Assembly (NCBI GenBank): GCA_963629395.1
Contig: CAVGIV010000037.1
Coordinates: 1-26,706, forward strand
DNA: 26,706 nucleotides
Direction: 5' to 3'
Origin: CAG-791 sp963629395
Lineage (GTDB): Bacteria; Bacillota; Clostridia; Lachnospirales; Lachnospiraceae
Below are positions 16,834 through 23,687 of the stretch, in pieces. The translations under genes were made by a program, and so were the position numbers. Below the pieces are notes generated by a model that searched no databases, was not told where the DNA came from, and worked only from the letters and a program-made list of their open reading frames with translations. Within the stretch, counting starts at the first letter, position 1; every line of letters starts with the position of its first letter.

Positions 16834-18686
16834 TACTGTCCTCCGCCGCCAGGAGCACCGCCGCCACCGCCGGGAGCACCGCCACCGCCGCCAGGACCGC
16901 CGCCCATATCCATGGCGCTGTCATCCATCTCGAAGGAAAAGTCAGCCGCGTCGGAGGCCGACGATGTATTTATTACATAGTAAACAACATCACCTGCATT
17001 CAATCCGCTGGTGATCTCCGTGTACGTGCCGTTGGTCGTGCCCAGCGTAACCGCCTGCTGCACATAAGACTTCTTGCCCTTCTCATCCGTTCCCTCTACA
17101 AGCACATAGGAGGATCCGTCTGCTCCGGTGGAAACCGCATCACTGAGGACCGAAACCACATCCTTGGCTTCACTTGTGAGCTGTTTGACATCTGCCGTCA
17201 TGCCGACCATGACCGAGGAATCTGGCTTGAACTGCACCTCAACCGAGAAGTAGGCAATGCCGTTGCTGGAGGAGCCAACTGCAGAAACCGAGCTTACGGT
17301 TCCTTCAAAATCCTTGTTGATGGCGTCCACTGTAACGGTGACCGTATCTCCCTTTGCAAAATTCGACACATCGTACTCACTGACAGAGAGTGTCACCTTC
17401 ATCGTGTCATAGCTGGTAATCGTTGCCAGTGTGGAGGTCGCGGAAACCGCTGTAATGTCACCCACCTTAATGTTCAGGCTGGTGATGGTGCCTCCCATCG
17501 GCGCGGTAATTTCATAATCCGAGAGAGAACTCTTCAAATCATCCAGCTGCAGCTGGCTCGTTGTATTATCTGCCTGCGCCTGTGCCTGCTTGATGCTGGT
17601 CTGATATTCCTCCAGTGTCTGCTGGGTGGAGCGAACCGTCGCATTGTAGGAATCAATGGCATTGAGATAATTGTTCTGTGCAGTGATAACGGCATCGTAG
17701 AGCTTGGTCAGCTGATTTTCTTCGCTGATTTTGGCCTGCTCATAGTTGGTCTTGGCCTGCTCATAGCTCTCCCTGGCCTGCTCCTCACTCAGCTCATTGG
17801 ATGCAATTGTCTGATCATCGTTGAAGGAATCGTAGGTCTTGCCGGCATCACTGGCAAGCTTCTGGGAGTGGGACTTGCTGTCGACGGACTGCTGCGTCCG
17901 AAGAGCCGCACTCTGCACATTGTTGTAGGCATTCTCCATCTGCTGAATCGCGCTTAGAATGGTCTGACTCAGCTGGGAATTGTTCAGATTAACCTCGTCG
18001 TTGTAGGACTCCTGCGCAGAGACCAGACTCTGCATGGCAGAGTCAATCTGAGACAAAGCACTCTGGGTGGACTTGTCCAGACCATCCTCCAGATTCTGCT
18101 TAAGATTGTCGTATTTAGCCTGCGCGGACTGAATGCTGAGGGCACTGGATGTTGCAGATGCGCTCATGGTCGCTTCCTTCTCGCTGATCTGCTCATCAAT
18201 CTTGGAGGTGTCCAGACGGGCGATGACATCCCCCTCCTGCACCGTATCTCCCTCTTCCACCAGCACCTCGGTAACCTTCACACCGGAAACCGCTGACATA
18301 ACGGACTGGCTGTCCACCGCCGCAATCGTTCCTGTATAAGAATTGCTGGTAGAGATGTCGCGAAGCGCTGCAGTATCCGACTGGTACGTAACCTCTGCAC
18401 TTTTTTTCGCGCGGCGTACCAGGAAAAATATCACTCCACATACCACCAGTGCAAAGATAACCAGTTTTATCACAAGGCTTCTGGTGCGCTTGCGGCGCTT
18501 TTTCCTGGCCTTCTCTTCGAGCTCCTTGCGCCGCTCCTCCTCATACAGATCATACGCATCATCCGCATCGTCGTCTCTCCTCCGCGCGGCTTCTCTGCCC
18601 GCCGGAGCAACAGACGCATCGGTGCCTGCAGCGGCATCTGTTATTTCTTCCGGATCGTTCTCGTCCAGATATTCGTTCTCACCCAT
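16833..18686 (-). CDS. MacA-like membrane fusion protein with Gly-rich tail
   Basis: A 617-aa adaptor of the MacAB-like transporter. Residues 1-70 form a highly charged cytoplasmic part (acidic, then RKELEEKARKKRRKRTR). One helix follows (about 70-91), then a lipoyl half (VLVEEGDTVQEGDVIARLDT), a long Gln/Ser/Ala-rich coiled coil (about 165-395), the second lipoyl half (ITAPMGGTITSLNIKVGDI), beta-barrel and membrane-proximal domains. The tail from about 592 is Met/Gly/Pro-only (GGGPGGGGGAPGGGGGAPGG). It is longer than classic MacA because of the charged N-terminus and the tail. The start has AAGGAG 11 nt upstream and a promoter about 50 nt upstream. It is the first gene of the block. Confidence 0.9.
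   Translation of the reverse strand: MGENEYLDENDPEEITDAAAGTDASVAPAGREAARRRDDDADDAYDLYEEERRKELEEKARKKRRKRTRSLVIKLVIFALVVCGVIFFLVRRAKKSAEVTYQSDTAALRDISTSNSYTGTIAAVDSQSVMSAVSGVKVTEVLVEEGDTVQEGDVIARLDTSKIDEQISEKEATMSASATSSALSIQSAQAKYDNLKQNLEDGLDKSTQSALSQIDSAMQSLVSAQESYNDEVNLNNSQLSQTILSAIQQMENAYNNVQSAALRTQQSVDSKSHSQKLASDAGKTYDSFNDDQTIASNELSEEQARESYEQAKTNYEQAKISEENQLTKLYDAVITAQNNYLNAIDSYNATVRSTQQTLEEYQTSIKQAQAQADNTTSQLQLDDLKSSLSDYEITAPMGGTITSLNIKVGDITAVSATSTLATITSYDTMKVTLSVSEYDVSNFAKGDTVTVTVDAINKDFEGTVSSVSAVGSSSNGIAYFSVEVQFKPDSSVMVGMTADVKQLTSEAKDVVSVLSDAVSTGADGSSYVLVEGTDEKGKKSYVQQAVTLGTTNGTYTEITSGLNAGDVVYYVINTSSASDAADFSFEMDDSAMDMGGGPGGGGGAPGGGGGAPGGGGQ
16836..16906 (-). repeat. In-frame GC-rich tandem repeat encoding Gly/Pro tail
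   Basis: Two full copies and partial copies of a 21-nt unit (GGAGCACCGCCGCCACCGCC on the plus strand, with synonymous changes) encode GAPGGGG repeats at the end of the adaptor gene. The copies differ only at Gly third positions. Such a stretch is prone to slippage, and its copy number may vary between strains. Confidence 0.75.
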
Positions 18687-18732
18687 GTGCTGCCGAACTC
18701 CTTTCTTTTGCCATATGCTGCATTCTCCGTTC

Positions 18733-18761
18733 GGTATATCACGCTCTCCTGCAGCTGTCTA
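18733..18761 (-). promoter_or_regulatory. Candidate promoter of the MacAB/NHLM block
   Basis: On the minus strand TAGACA (18756-18761) and TATACC (18733-18738) are 17 nt apart, giving a predicted start near 18726 and a leader of about 40 nt. The rest of the divergent gap (18762-19020) holds no gene or clear RNA structure that I can support. Confidence 0.5.
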
Positions 18762-19023
18762 AACGCCATCTTTGAAATCTTAGCACTACGTTAATTGATA
18801 GAAAACCAGTTCACAGAAGTTTCATTTTTTCAAATTTCGTATAAAGCTTGACGGGCCAGTCTGGAGAGTGTTCCTGACTCATGTTGGATTTGCAGGGATT
18901 CTCTATGCTCAGCCCTCATTCGCCAATCGCCCGATCAGGCCCTATTCACTGTGTACCCCTGCAAGAAATGGATTCACGTTGAAATGTAGCAGGTGCTGAA
19001 CAGATACCCAAATGCACAGAACG

Positions 19024-19032
19024 TGGTATGAT
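19024..19032 (+). promoter_or_regulatory. Candidate extended -10 promoter of the greA-family gene
   Basis: TGG followed by TATGAT is an extended -10 element about 40 nt before the start codon at 19072. No good -35 box is placed 17 nt upstream, which is common for extended -10 promoters. Confidence 0.4.
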
Positions 19033-19071
19033 GAAAGGAACATTTCAGTACAGACAAGGAAGGATTTCAGA

Positions 19072-19572
19072 ATGGGACATCGATTGACAAGGGGTGACGT
19101 AGAGAAAATCGAGGCCGAGATCGAAATGCGGCGTGTGGAGCTGCGTCCGAAGCTGACGGCCGCGGTAGCGGAGGCAGCTGCGCAGGGAGATCGCTCCGAG
19201 AATTTCGAATACTATGCGGCTAAGCGCGAAAACGGGCACAACAACAGCCGCATCCGTTATCTGGAGCGGATGCTCAGAACCGCAGAAATTGTAGAGGATG
19301 CGCCGGAGGATGAGGTTGGCGTCGATAAGGAAATCCGGGTTTATATCCCAGAGGACGATGAGGAGGAAACCTATACGCTGGTCACACCCATTCGTGCCGA
19401 TTCCCTCCACAACATTGTCAGTATCGAGTCGCCGATCGGAAGAGCTCTTCTTCACCACCACGTAGGCGATACAGTCACCATTCGTGTGAGCGATTCCTAT
19501 TCCTACCGCGCGCAGATTCGTGAGATTAAGGATTCTGCCTCCGCGGGAGACCTGGATATTTCGGAGTTTTAA
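19072..19572 (+). CDS. greA: GreA/GreB-family transcript cleavage factor
   Basis: A 166-aa protein that binds RNA polymerase and stimulates cleavage of backtracked transcripts. The N-terminal coiled-coil hairpin (about 8-75) carries the tip motif GDRSEN, whose Asp40 and Glu43 match the acidic pair of GreA (GDLKEN in E. coli). EYYAAKREN follows, then the C-terminal FKBP-like domain (about 90-155; VTPIRADSLHNIVSIESPIGRALLHHHVGDTV in parts). An upstream ATG at 19012 is in frame, but it lies before the extended -10 element and lacks a ribosome site. ATG at 19072 has AAGGAAGGA 7 nt before it and gives the family's normal length. It diverges from the MacAB block. It may be a second GreA paralogue, since the linker is unusually acidic (EDDEEET). 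Confidence 0.85.
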   Translation: MGHRLTRGDVEKIEAEIEMRRVELRPKLTAAVAEAAAQGDRSENFEYYAAKRENGHNNSRIRYLERMLRTAEIVEDAPEDEVGVDKEIRVYIPEDDEEETYTLVTPIRADSLHNIVSIESPIGRALLHHHVGDTVTIRVSDSYSYRAQIREIKDSASAGDLDISEF

Positions 19573-19607
19573 AAGTTCAGGTATATCGATGTGCTTTACA
19601 TGGTTAT

Positions 19608-19646
19608 TATTCAGAGCCAAGCGATTTTGTGAATGGGGTCTGAATA
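19608..19646 (+). repeat. Inverted repeat downstream of the greA-family gene
   Basis: TATTCAGA (19608-19615) and TCTGAATA (19639-19646) are perfect 8-nt inverted arms around a 23-nt loop. No T run follows, so it is a weak terminator candidate at best. The octamer TTTACATG occurs three times nearby (19595, 19652, 19696). Confidence 0.3.
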
Positions 19647-19715
19647 GTTACTTTACATGAAATAGAAAAAGGTATACGATTCACGCGTAGTTACGTTTAC
19701 ATGTACAGCAGCCGC

Positions 19716-19755
19716 AAAGGGCCGGATGCACGCGCACTGTGTGCTCCGCCTCTTT
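19716..19755 (+). terminator. Long hairpin before the folT promoter
   Basis: Arms 19716-19731 (AAAGGGCCGGATGCAC) and 19741-19755 (GTGCTCCGCCTCTTT) pair over about 14 positions with one G-U pair, one mismatch and one bulged base. The tail (TTTCGTAAT) is not a clean U run. It lies between the greA-family gene and the riboswitch promoter, so it most likely limits read-through. Confidence 0.42.
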
Positions 19756-19768
19756 CGTAATAACGACT

Positions 19769-19777
19769 TGCTATACA
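19769..19777 (+). promoter_or_regulatory. Extended -10 promoter of the folT riboswitch transcript
   Basis: TGC followed by TATACA is an extended -10 element. The predicted start, near 19782-19785, falls on the first bases of the aptamer P1 helix, which is the placement expected for a riboswitch leader. No clear -35 box is seen. Confidence 0.5.
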
Positions 19778-19780
19778 TCG

Positions 19781-19879
19781 TGCAGAGTAGAAATTTAAGC
19801 GTTTAGTGCCCTGAGGACGGGGAGTTGCCCCAGGGACAAAGAGGTTTATCCCACGGTTTAAATTTCGCATCCCGCTGCA
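19781..19879 (+). promoter_or_regulatory. Tetrahydrofolate (THF) riboswitch aptamer
   Basis: P1 is formed by TGCAG (19781-19785) and CTGCA (19875-19879). It is followed by the conserved GAGTAG and closed by the conserved GCATCCCGC. P2 is the perfect pair AAATTTAA (19791-19798) with TTAAATTT (19858-19865). Next come CGTTTAGTG, a P3 stem (CCCTGAGG with CCCCAGGG), its loop ACGGGGAGTTG, and ACAAAG and CACGG on the return strand. Order and conserved islands match the THF-I class known from folT leaders of Firmicutes. The downstream genes folT and folC fit the ligand. Binding should switch expression off when folate is plentiful. Confidence 0.9.
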
Positions 19880-19892
19880 TAGATGGGCCAAA

Positions 19893-19930
19893 CCTTCTTT
19901 GTAGTCAGGGACTGTAAAGGAGGCTTTTTT
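19893..19930 (+). terminator. THF riboswitch expression platform: terminator/SD-sequestering hairpin
   Basis: CCTTCTTTGTAGTC (19893-19906) pairs over 14 continuous positions (three G-U) with GACTGTAAAGGAGG (19910-19923), with a 3-nt loop. A C and then T6 (19925-19930) follow, directly touching the folT ATG. The right arm contains the Shine-Dalgarno AAAGGAGG (19916-19923). The left arm can alternatively pair with AAAGAGGTTT (19838-19847) inside the aptamer, which gives a mutually exclusive antiterminator. Confidence 0.72.
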
Positions 19931-20449
19931 ATGTTCAAATCACAGCATCGCACCCGTTTTCTCGTGCTCCTTTCCGTTCTTGTCGCGCTGCAGATCATCC
20001 TCGCGAGGTTCTGCTCCTTCAATGCCTGGAACGTACGGATCGGACTCGGCTTCATTCCTGTCGCACTGGCCGGAATTTTCTTCGGGCCGCTCCCGGCCGC
20101 CTTTGTGGCCGCTATCAGCGATTTTCTCGGCGCCATACTCTTTCCGACCGGCGTTTATTTTCCCGGATTCACGCTGACCGCTGCCTGCACGGGGCTTAGC
20201 TTTGGCTTTTTCCTGCATAACAGACTCCAGCTGCCGCGGGTTCTGATGTCGGTGGCATTGAACCAGCTGGTCATGAGTCTTGGCATGAATACTCTCTGGA
20301 TCTCCATGCTCTACGGTTCATCCTTTGCTGCACTGCTCAAGGTCCGTGTTCTGCAGGTAATTGTCATCGCACCGATCCAGATCATCATCCTCTGCGCATT
20401 ATCCGGCGTCGTAAAGCGTGCAGACCTTCGAAAGGTGATTACCTTATGA
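19931..20449 (+). CDS. folT: Folate ECF transporter S component FolT
   Basis: A 172-aa substrate-binding membrane subunit of the energy-coupling-factor folate importer. About six helices are visible: FLVLLSVLVALQIILARF, GLGFIPVALAGIFFGPLPAAFVAAISDFLGAI (in parts), FPGFTLTAACTGLSFGFFL, VLMSVALNQLVMSLGMNTLWISMLYG and the C-terminal segment LQVIVIAPIQIIILCAL. The RIGLGFIPVALAG and AAISDFLGA motifs are typical of FolT. The shared EcfT and ATPase subunits are not in the window, as usual for group II ECF systems. An in-frame ATG at 19883 lies inside the platform; ATG at 19931 follows AAAGGAGG by 7 nt. The stop overlaps folC by 4 nt (ATGA), and a THF riboswitch precedes it. Confidence 0.93.
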   Translation: MFKSQHRTRFLVLLSVLVALQIILARFCSFNAWNVRIGLGFIPVALAGIFFGPLPAAFVAAISDFLGAILFPTGVYFPGFTLTAACTGLSFGFFLHNRLQLPRVLMSVALNQLVMSLGMNTLWISMLYGSSFAALLKVRVLQVIVIAPIQIIILCALSGVVKRADLRKVITL

Positions 20450-21885
20450 CCTGGGATGAGACCTTTTCGCAGCTTTCCGCAGACTGGAAAACGAGCAGCC
20501 CCAATCCCGGCCGCATGCAGGCTCTTCTCTCCCGTTTGGGTCACCCGGAAAAGGCACTGCACTTTGTTCATATCGCAGGGACCAACGGCAAGGGCTCTGC
20601 CTCTGCCATGACAAGCCGCATCCTTACAGAGGCGGGCTACTGCACCGGGCTCTACATTTCTCCGCATCTTCTGCGTATCAACGAGCGCTGGTCGATTGAC
20701 GGGGAGGAAATTACCGATGCAGAGCTTTCAGAAATGCTGGATCTTTTGCGGCCGCACATATCGGACATGGAGGACAAGCCTACCAGGTTTGAAATCCTGA
20801 CAGCGCTGGGCTTTTTGTATTTTAAAAGGCATCGCTGCGACATTGTGGTCCTCGAGGTCGGACTCGGCGGACGCCTGGATGCCACCAATGTCATCCCTGT
20901 GCCGGACTGTGCCATGATCATGAGCATCGGTCTGGAGCACACGGACGTCCTGGGCGATACCATCGAAAAGATCGCCTTTGAAAAGGGCGGGATCATCAAG
21001 GACGGAGGGCACGTTGTGCTGTATCCGCAGGATCCTGCTGCAGAGGCTGTGCTCCAGAACATCGCCAAAAAGCGCCATGCTTCTCTTCGCTTCGTTGATC
21101 CGTCGCACCTAAGCGAGGAACCGTTTTCATGGACTGGTGCTGTCTCTACATCAAATTCTGATTTGGCATCGTCCCATGCTCGGACTGACTACAGCAGTGC
21201 ATCAGATGGATCTGGCAAAGCAAGGCTGCTGCAGTATTTTTCCTATAAAGAAAGAAAGCACCTTGGATTGTCCCTTCTGGGACAGTACCAATGCCGGAAT
21301 GCCTGCTGCGTTCTGGAGGCGCTGGATGTCCTTCGTGAAAAGGGATATGACATATCGGAGGAGGCTATTCGCCGCGGAATGCAGACGGTATCCTGGCCGG
21401 GGCGTTTTGAAGTGGTCAGCACGCATCCCTTATGCATCCTGGATGGTGCGCATAATCCAAACGGCGTAGAGGCTTTGGTCCACACTCTCCGTGCCGTACT
21501 GCCTGGTTATGAGATTATCTTTGTGGTGGGGGTTATGGCGGACAAGAACTACCATGAAATGCTGCGACTGGCAGCGCCGCTGGCCAGTCGCTTTATTGCC
21601 GAGGTCCCGGATTGCGGCAGTGACCGCGGGCTGCATGCGGAGGCACTGGCTGCAGAGATTCAAAGATATTTCTCCGGTCCTGTCGAAACGGCCCCCGGCG
21701 TTACTGCAGCCATTTCACGTGCACTCTCCTACCTCACGGCGAAAGATAACCAAAGCGGCGCAATTGATTTTTCCGTTTCTGACGGCACTGGGGCTCAGAA
21801 TGCCAACGGCACGCGCCGGCAGGCGATTGTTTGTTTTGGCTCTCTATATCAGGTTGCAGAGGTGCGAGGTATTTTTACGCAATAA
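20446..21885 (+). CDS. folC: Folylpolyglutamate synthase / dihydrofolate synthase
   Basis: A 479-aa Mur-ligase-like enzyme that adds glutamate to folates (and to dihydropteroate), which traps imported folate in the cell. It has P-loop HIAGTNGKGSAS (about 42-53), YISPHLLRINERW, VLEVGLGGRLDATNVI, SIGLEHTDVLG, IAFEKGGIIK and the C-terminal domain motif LDGAHNPNG. It is somewhat longer than typical, because a Ser/Asp/Ala-rich insert (about 222-265) precedes FSYKERKHLGLSLLGQYQ, and another low-complexity stretch (about 428-457) precedes the end. The start ATG overlaps the folT stop, so the two are coupled under the THF riboswitch: uptake followed by retention. The 3' end overlaps the convergent GH3 gene by 11 nt. 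Confidence 0.93.
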   Translation: MTWDETFSQLSADWKTSSPNPGRMQALLSRLGHPEKALHFVHIAGTNGKGSASAMTSRILTEAGYCTGLYISPHLLRINERWSIDGEEITDAELSEMLDLLRPHISDMEDKPTRFEILTALGFLYFKRHRCDIVVLEVGLGGRLDATNVIPVPDCAMIMSIGLEHTDVLGDTIEKIAFEKGGIIKDGGHVVLYPQDPAAEAVLQNIAKKRHASLRFVDPSHLSEEPFSWTGAVSTSNSDLASSHARTDYSSASDGSGKARLLQYFSYKERKHLGLSLLGQYQCRNACCVLEALDVLREKGYDISEEAIRRGMQTVSWPGRFEVVSTHPLCILDGAHNPNGVEALVHTLRAVLPGYEIIFVVGVMADKNYHEMLRLAAPLASRFIAEVPDCGSDRGLHAEALAAEIQRYFSGPVETAPGVTAAISRALSYLTAKDNQSGAIDFSVSDGTGAQNANGTRRQAIVCFGSLYQVAEVRGIFTQ

Positions 21886-23104
21886 TTCTCTTAAACTGCA
21901 GTATCTTCGTGACGCTCTTATCCAGTCGGTCTGTGCTGATGGTGCCGTTCCTGCAGGCCGTAAGGACCGCGGTATAGGCTTCTTCAAAATCGGCCGGCAT
22001 GAGTATTACATCACATCCGGCAAGAATGGCTCTGACCGCCGCGTCACCGGAGGAATACGCAGTACTGACCGCCGCCATTTCCATAGAGTCAGTGATAATC
22101 AGTGTCCTATCCGCATCCGGAATCAGATCCACAATTTGTTTGGAAAGCGTGGCAGGCGTATTATCTCCTGTTATGTTCGGCAGTGAGATATGAGAAACCA
22201 TGACTGCATGCGGTGTCACCCCACTGGCAGCTGTAAATGGCAGCAGCTCGCACGTCTGAATCTGCTCCAATGTTTTGTAGCTATACGCCATGCCGGTGTG
22301 ACTGTCCTGTGCCGTGTCTCCATGTCCAGGGAAATGCTTGAATGTAGGAATTACTCCGACATCGGCAATTCCCTGTCCAGCCGCTGCCGACAGCTCCGCC
22401 GCCTTCATTGCATTTGATGAGAACGCACGCGTGCCGATGACCGGATTCTGCGGATTGGTATTCACATCCGCGTCCGGTGCAAAATCAATATTGAATCCGT
22501 AACTTTTCACATATCTTCCGATAGTATTCCCCATTTCATAGGCTGCAGCAGCCCCCTGGGTGCCGACTGCCGCCGCACTCTTGTATTTCGGAAGCTTGAA
22601 CGTCTTCGTGTTCGCAAGTCTGGCAACGCTTCCGCCCTCCTCATCAACTGCAATCAGCAAGGGAATATCCGATGCGGCCTGCAGATCCCTATTGAATTGC
22701 GAAATCTGCTCCGGACTGACAATATTCTGACTGAACTGGCAAAAGCCGCCGACATGGTATTTCTGAATGTTGGCGCGAAGCGCATCACTGATGGCGGTGG
22801 TTCCCTTCGTCTGTGTGCCGCTGCCTGTTTGTGCGGTGCCTGCTGTTTTATCCAGCGTATCCGGCCGGAGTATAAAGAGCTGTCCCACCTTCTGCTCCAG
22901 TGTAAGATCTGCTGCCGTAAGGCTTGCCCCTGATGCGCTCTCCGCTGTGATCACGTTCTTCGTAGCAGCAAAGGAAACCGTAGAAACTCCTTTTACAGCA
23001 GATGCCGCATCCGCCCTCACTGCGCTGCCGCCCGCAGCAAGAAGGATGGAAGCCACTGTTGCAATTGAAGCAATCGCTGAAATCAGAAAAAATCTATTTG
23101 TCAT
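21875..23104 (-). CDS. Secreted GH3 beta-N-acetylglucosaminidase (NagZ-like)
   Basis: A 409-aa glycoside hydrolase family 3 enzyme. The N-terminal hydrophobic segment (FFLISAIASIATVASILLAA) is a signal peptide or anchor, then a Ser/Ala-rich spacer to about 65, then the single GH3 domain from LTLEQKVGQLF. Visible motifs are IAVDEEGGSVARL, INVDFAPD-like FNIDFAPDADVNTNP, GTRAFSSN, the NagZ hallmark KHFPGHGDTAQDSHTG (acid/base loop with Asp-His) and IITDSMEM (nucleophile Asp). It likely trims GlcNAc from muropeptides outside the cell. An insert rich in Thr/Gly (about 83-100) interrupts the first strands. It has GAGGAAG at 6 nt. It is convergent with folC, and the two stops overlap by 11 nt. Confidence 0.88.
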   Translation of the reverse strand: MTNRFFLISAIASIATVASILLAAGGSAVRADAASAVKGVSTVSFAATKNVITAESASGASLTAADLTLEQKVGQLFILRPDTLDKTAGTAQTGSGTQTKGTTAISDALRANIQKYHVGGFCQFSQNIVSPEQISQFNRDLQAASDIPLLIAVDEEGGSVARLANTKTFKLPKYKSAAAVGTQGAAAAYEMGNTIGRYVKSYGFNIDFAPDADVNTNPQNPVIGTRAFSSNAMKAAELSAAAGQGIADVGVIPTFKHFPGHGDTAQDSHTGMAYSYKTLEQIQTCELLPFTAASGVTPHAVMVSHISLPNITGDNTPATLSKQIVDLIPDADRTLIITDSMEMAAVSTAYSSGDAAVRAILAGCDVILMPADFEEAYTAVLTACRNGTISTDRLDKSVTKILQFKRIIA

Positions 23105-23159
23105 ATAGCACTTCCTCGCTATCTGTCGCTAGCTTCGTCTTTGGGGCTCTTCAGGCATC

Positions 23160-23659
23160 TTAGTGGGTTGAAAATGCCATTACCAAAAGCCCTACCGGCA
23201 AGGCAATAACAGCTTGTGTGAACATTCCAACGACAGCATATTTTATATGATGCCAATAATCATGATAAGCATCCACCATATCCTCTGTTCCTGGAATGAT
23301 CATTTTTTTACTATGGCAAAACCAGATGCAATCCACCACCAATGCATCAAACCACATCTCCGCCACCCACATGATATAGCCATGCAGCCAGCCTTGAAAA
23401 AAGGTACGTGCACCGCCAATGTAATAAGCCAAAGCCGCCTGTAAAAATATATAGGCGATAAAGAATCCCAGCTTCCCAATTGTTGCCTTTTCGTTAGCTT
23501 TTTCGAGCTCTCCTGTATCAGGCCCAGCTCCCTGCAACGATCCTGTATCGCCTTTGGGTATTCCTGTATCATGCCAAGCTTACCCTTTTTAGCCATATTG
23601 ATGCCGCAGATTGTAAAAATCACGACATTAAAAATAACGATTTCCAGCAAATAATTCAT
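23160..23659 (-). pseudogene. Small polytopic membrane protein, split by a frameshift
   Basis: Two reading frames together make one protein of about 166 aa. The 5' part (from ATG 23659) reads MNYLLEIVIFNVVIFTICGI to ELGLIQE. The 3' part reads ELEKANEKATIGKLGFFIAY to LLVMAFSTH at 23160. The frames meet at about 23509-23513, where GAGAG stands in place of a likely GAGGAG: one base lost (or two gained). The joined product has about four hydrophobic segments and a short charged loop. I do not recognise the family. The first frame alone runs into an unrelated tail ending at 23300. It may be a true pseudogene or a sequencing error; nothing marks it as programmed slippage. AGGAG lies 12 nt before the ATG. 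Confidence 0.65.
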
Positions 23660-23687
23660 CTAAAAATCCATCTCCTCTGTACAATTA

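Noticed and set aside
18906..18986. A 26-codon plus-strand frame in the divergent gap, considered as a small peptide
   Set aside because: No ribosome site, no double-Gly leader or other feature, and wrong strand for the NHLM block.
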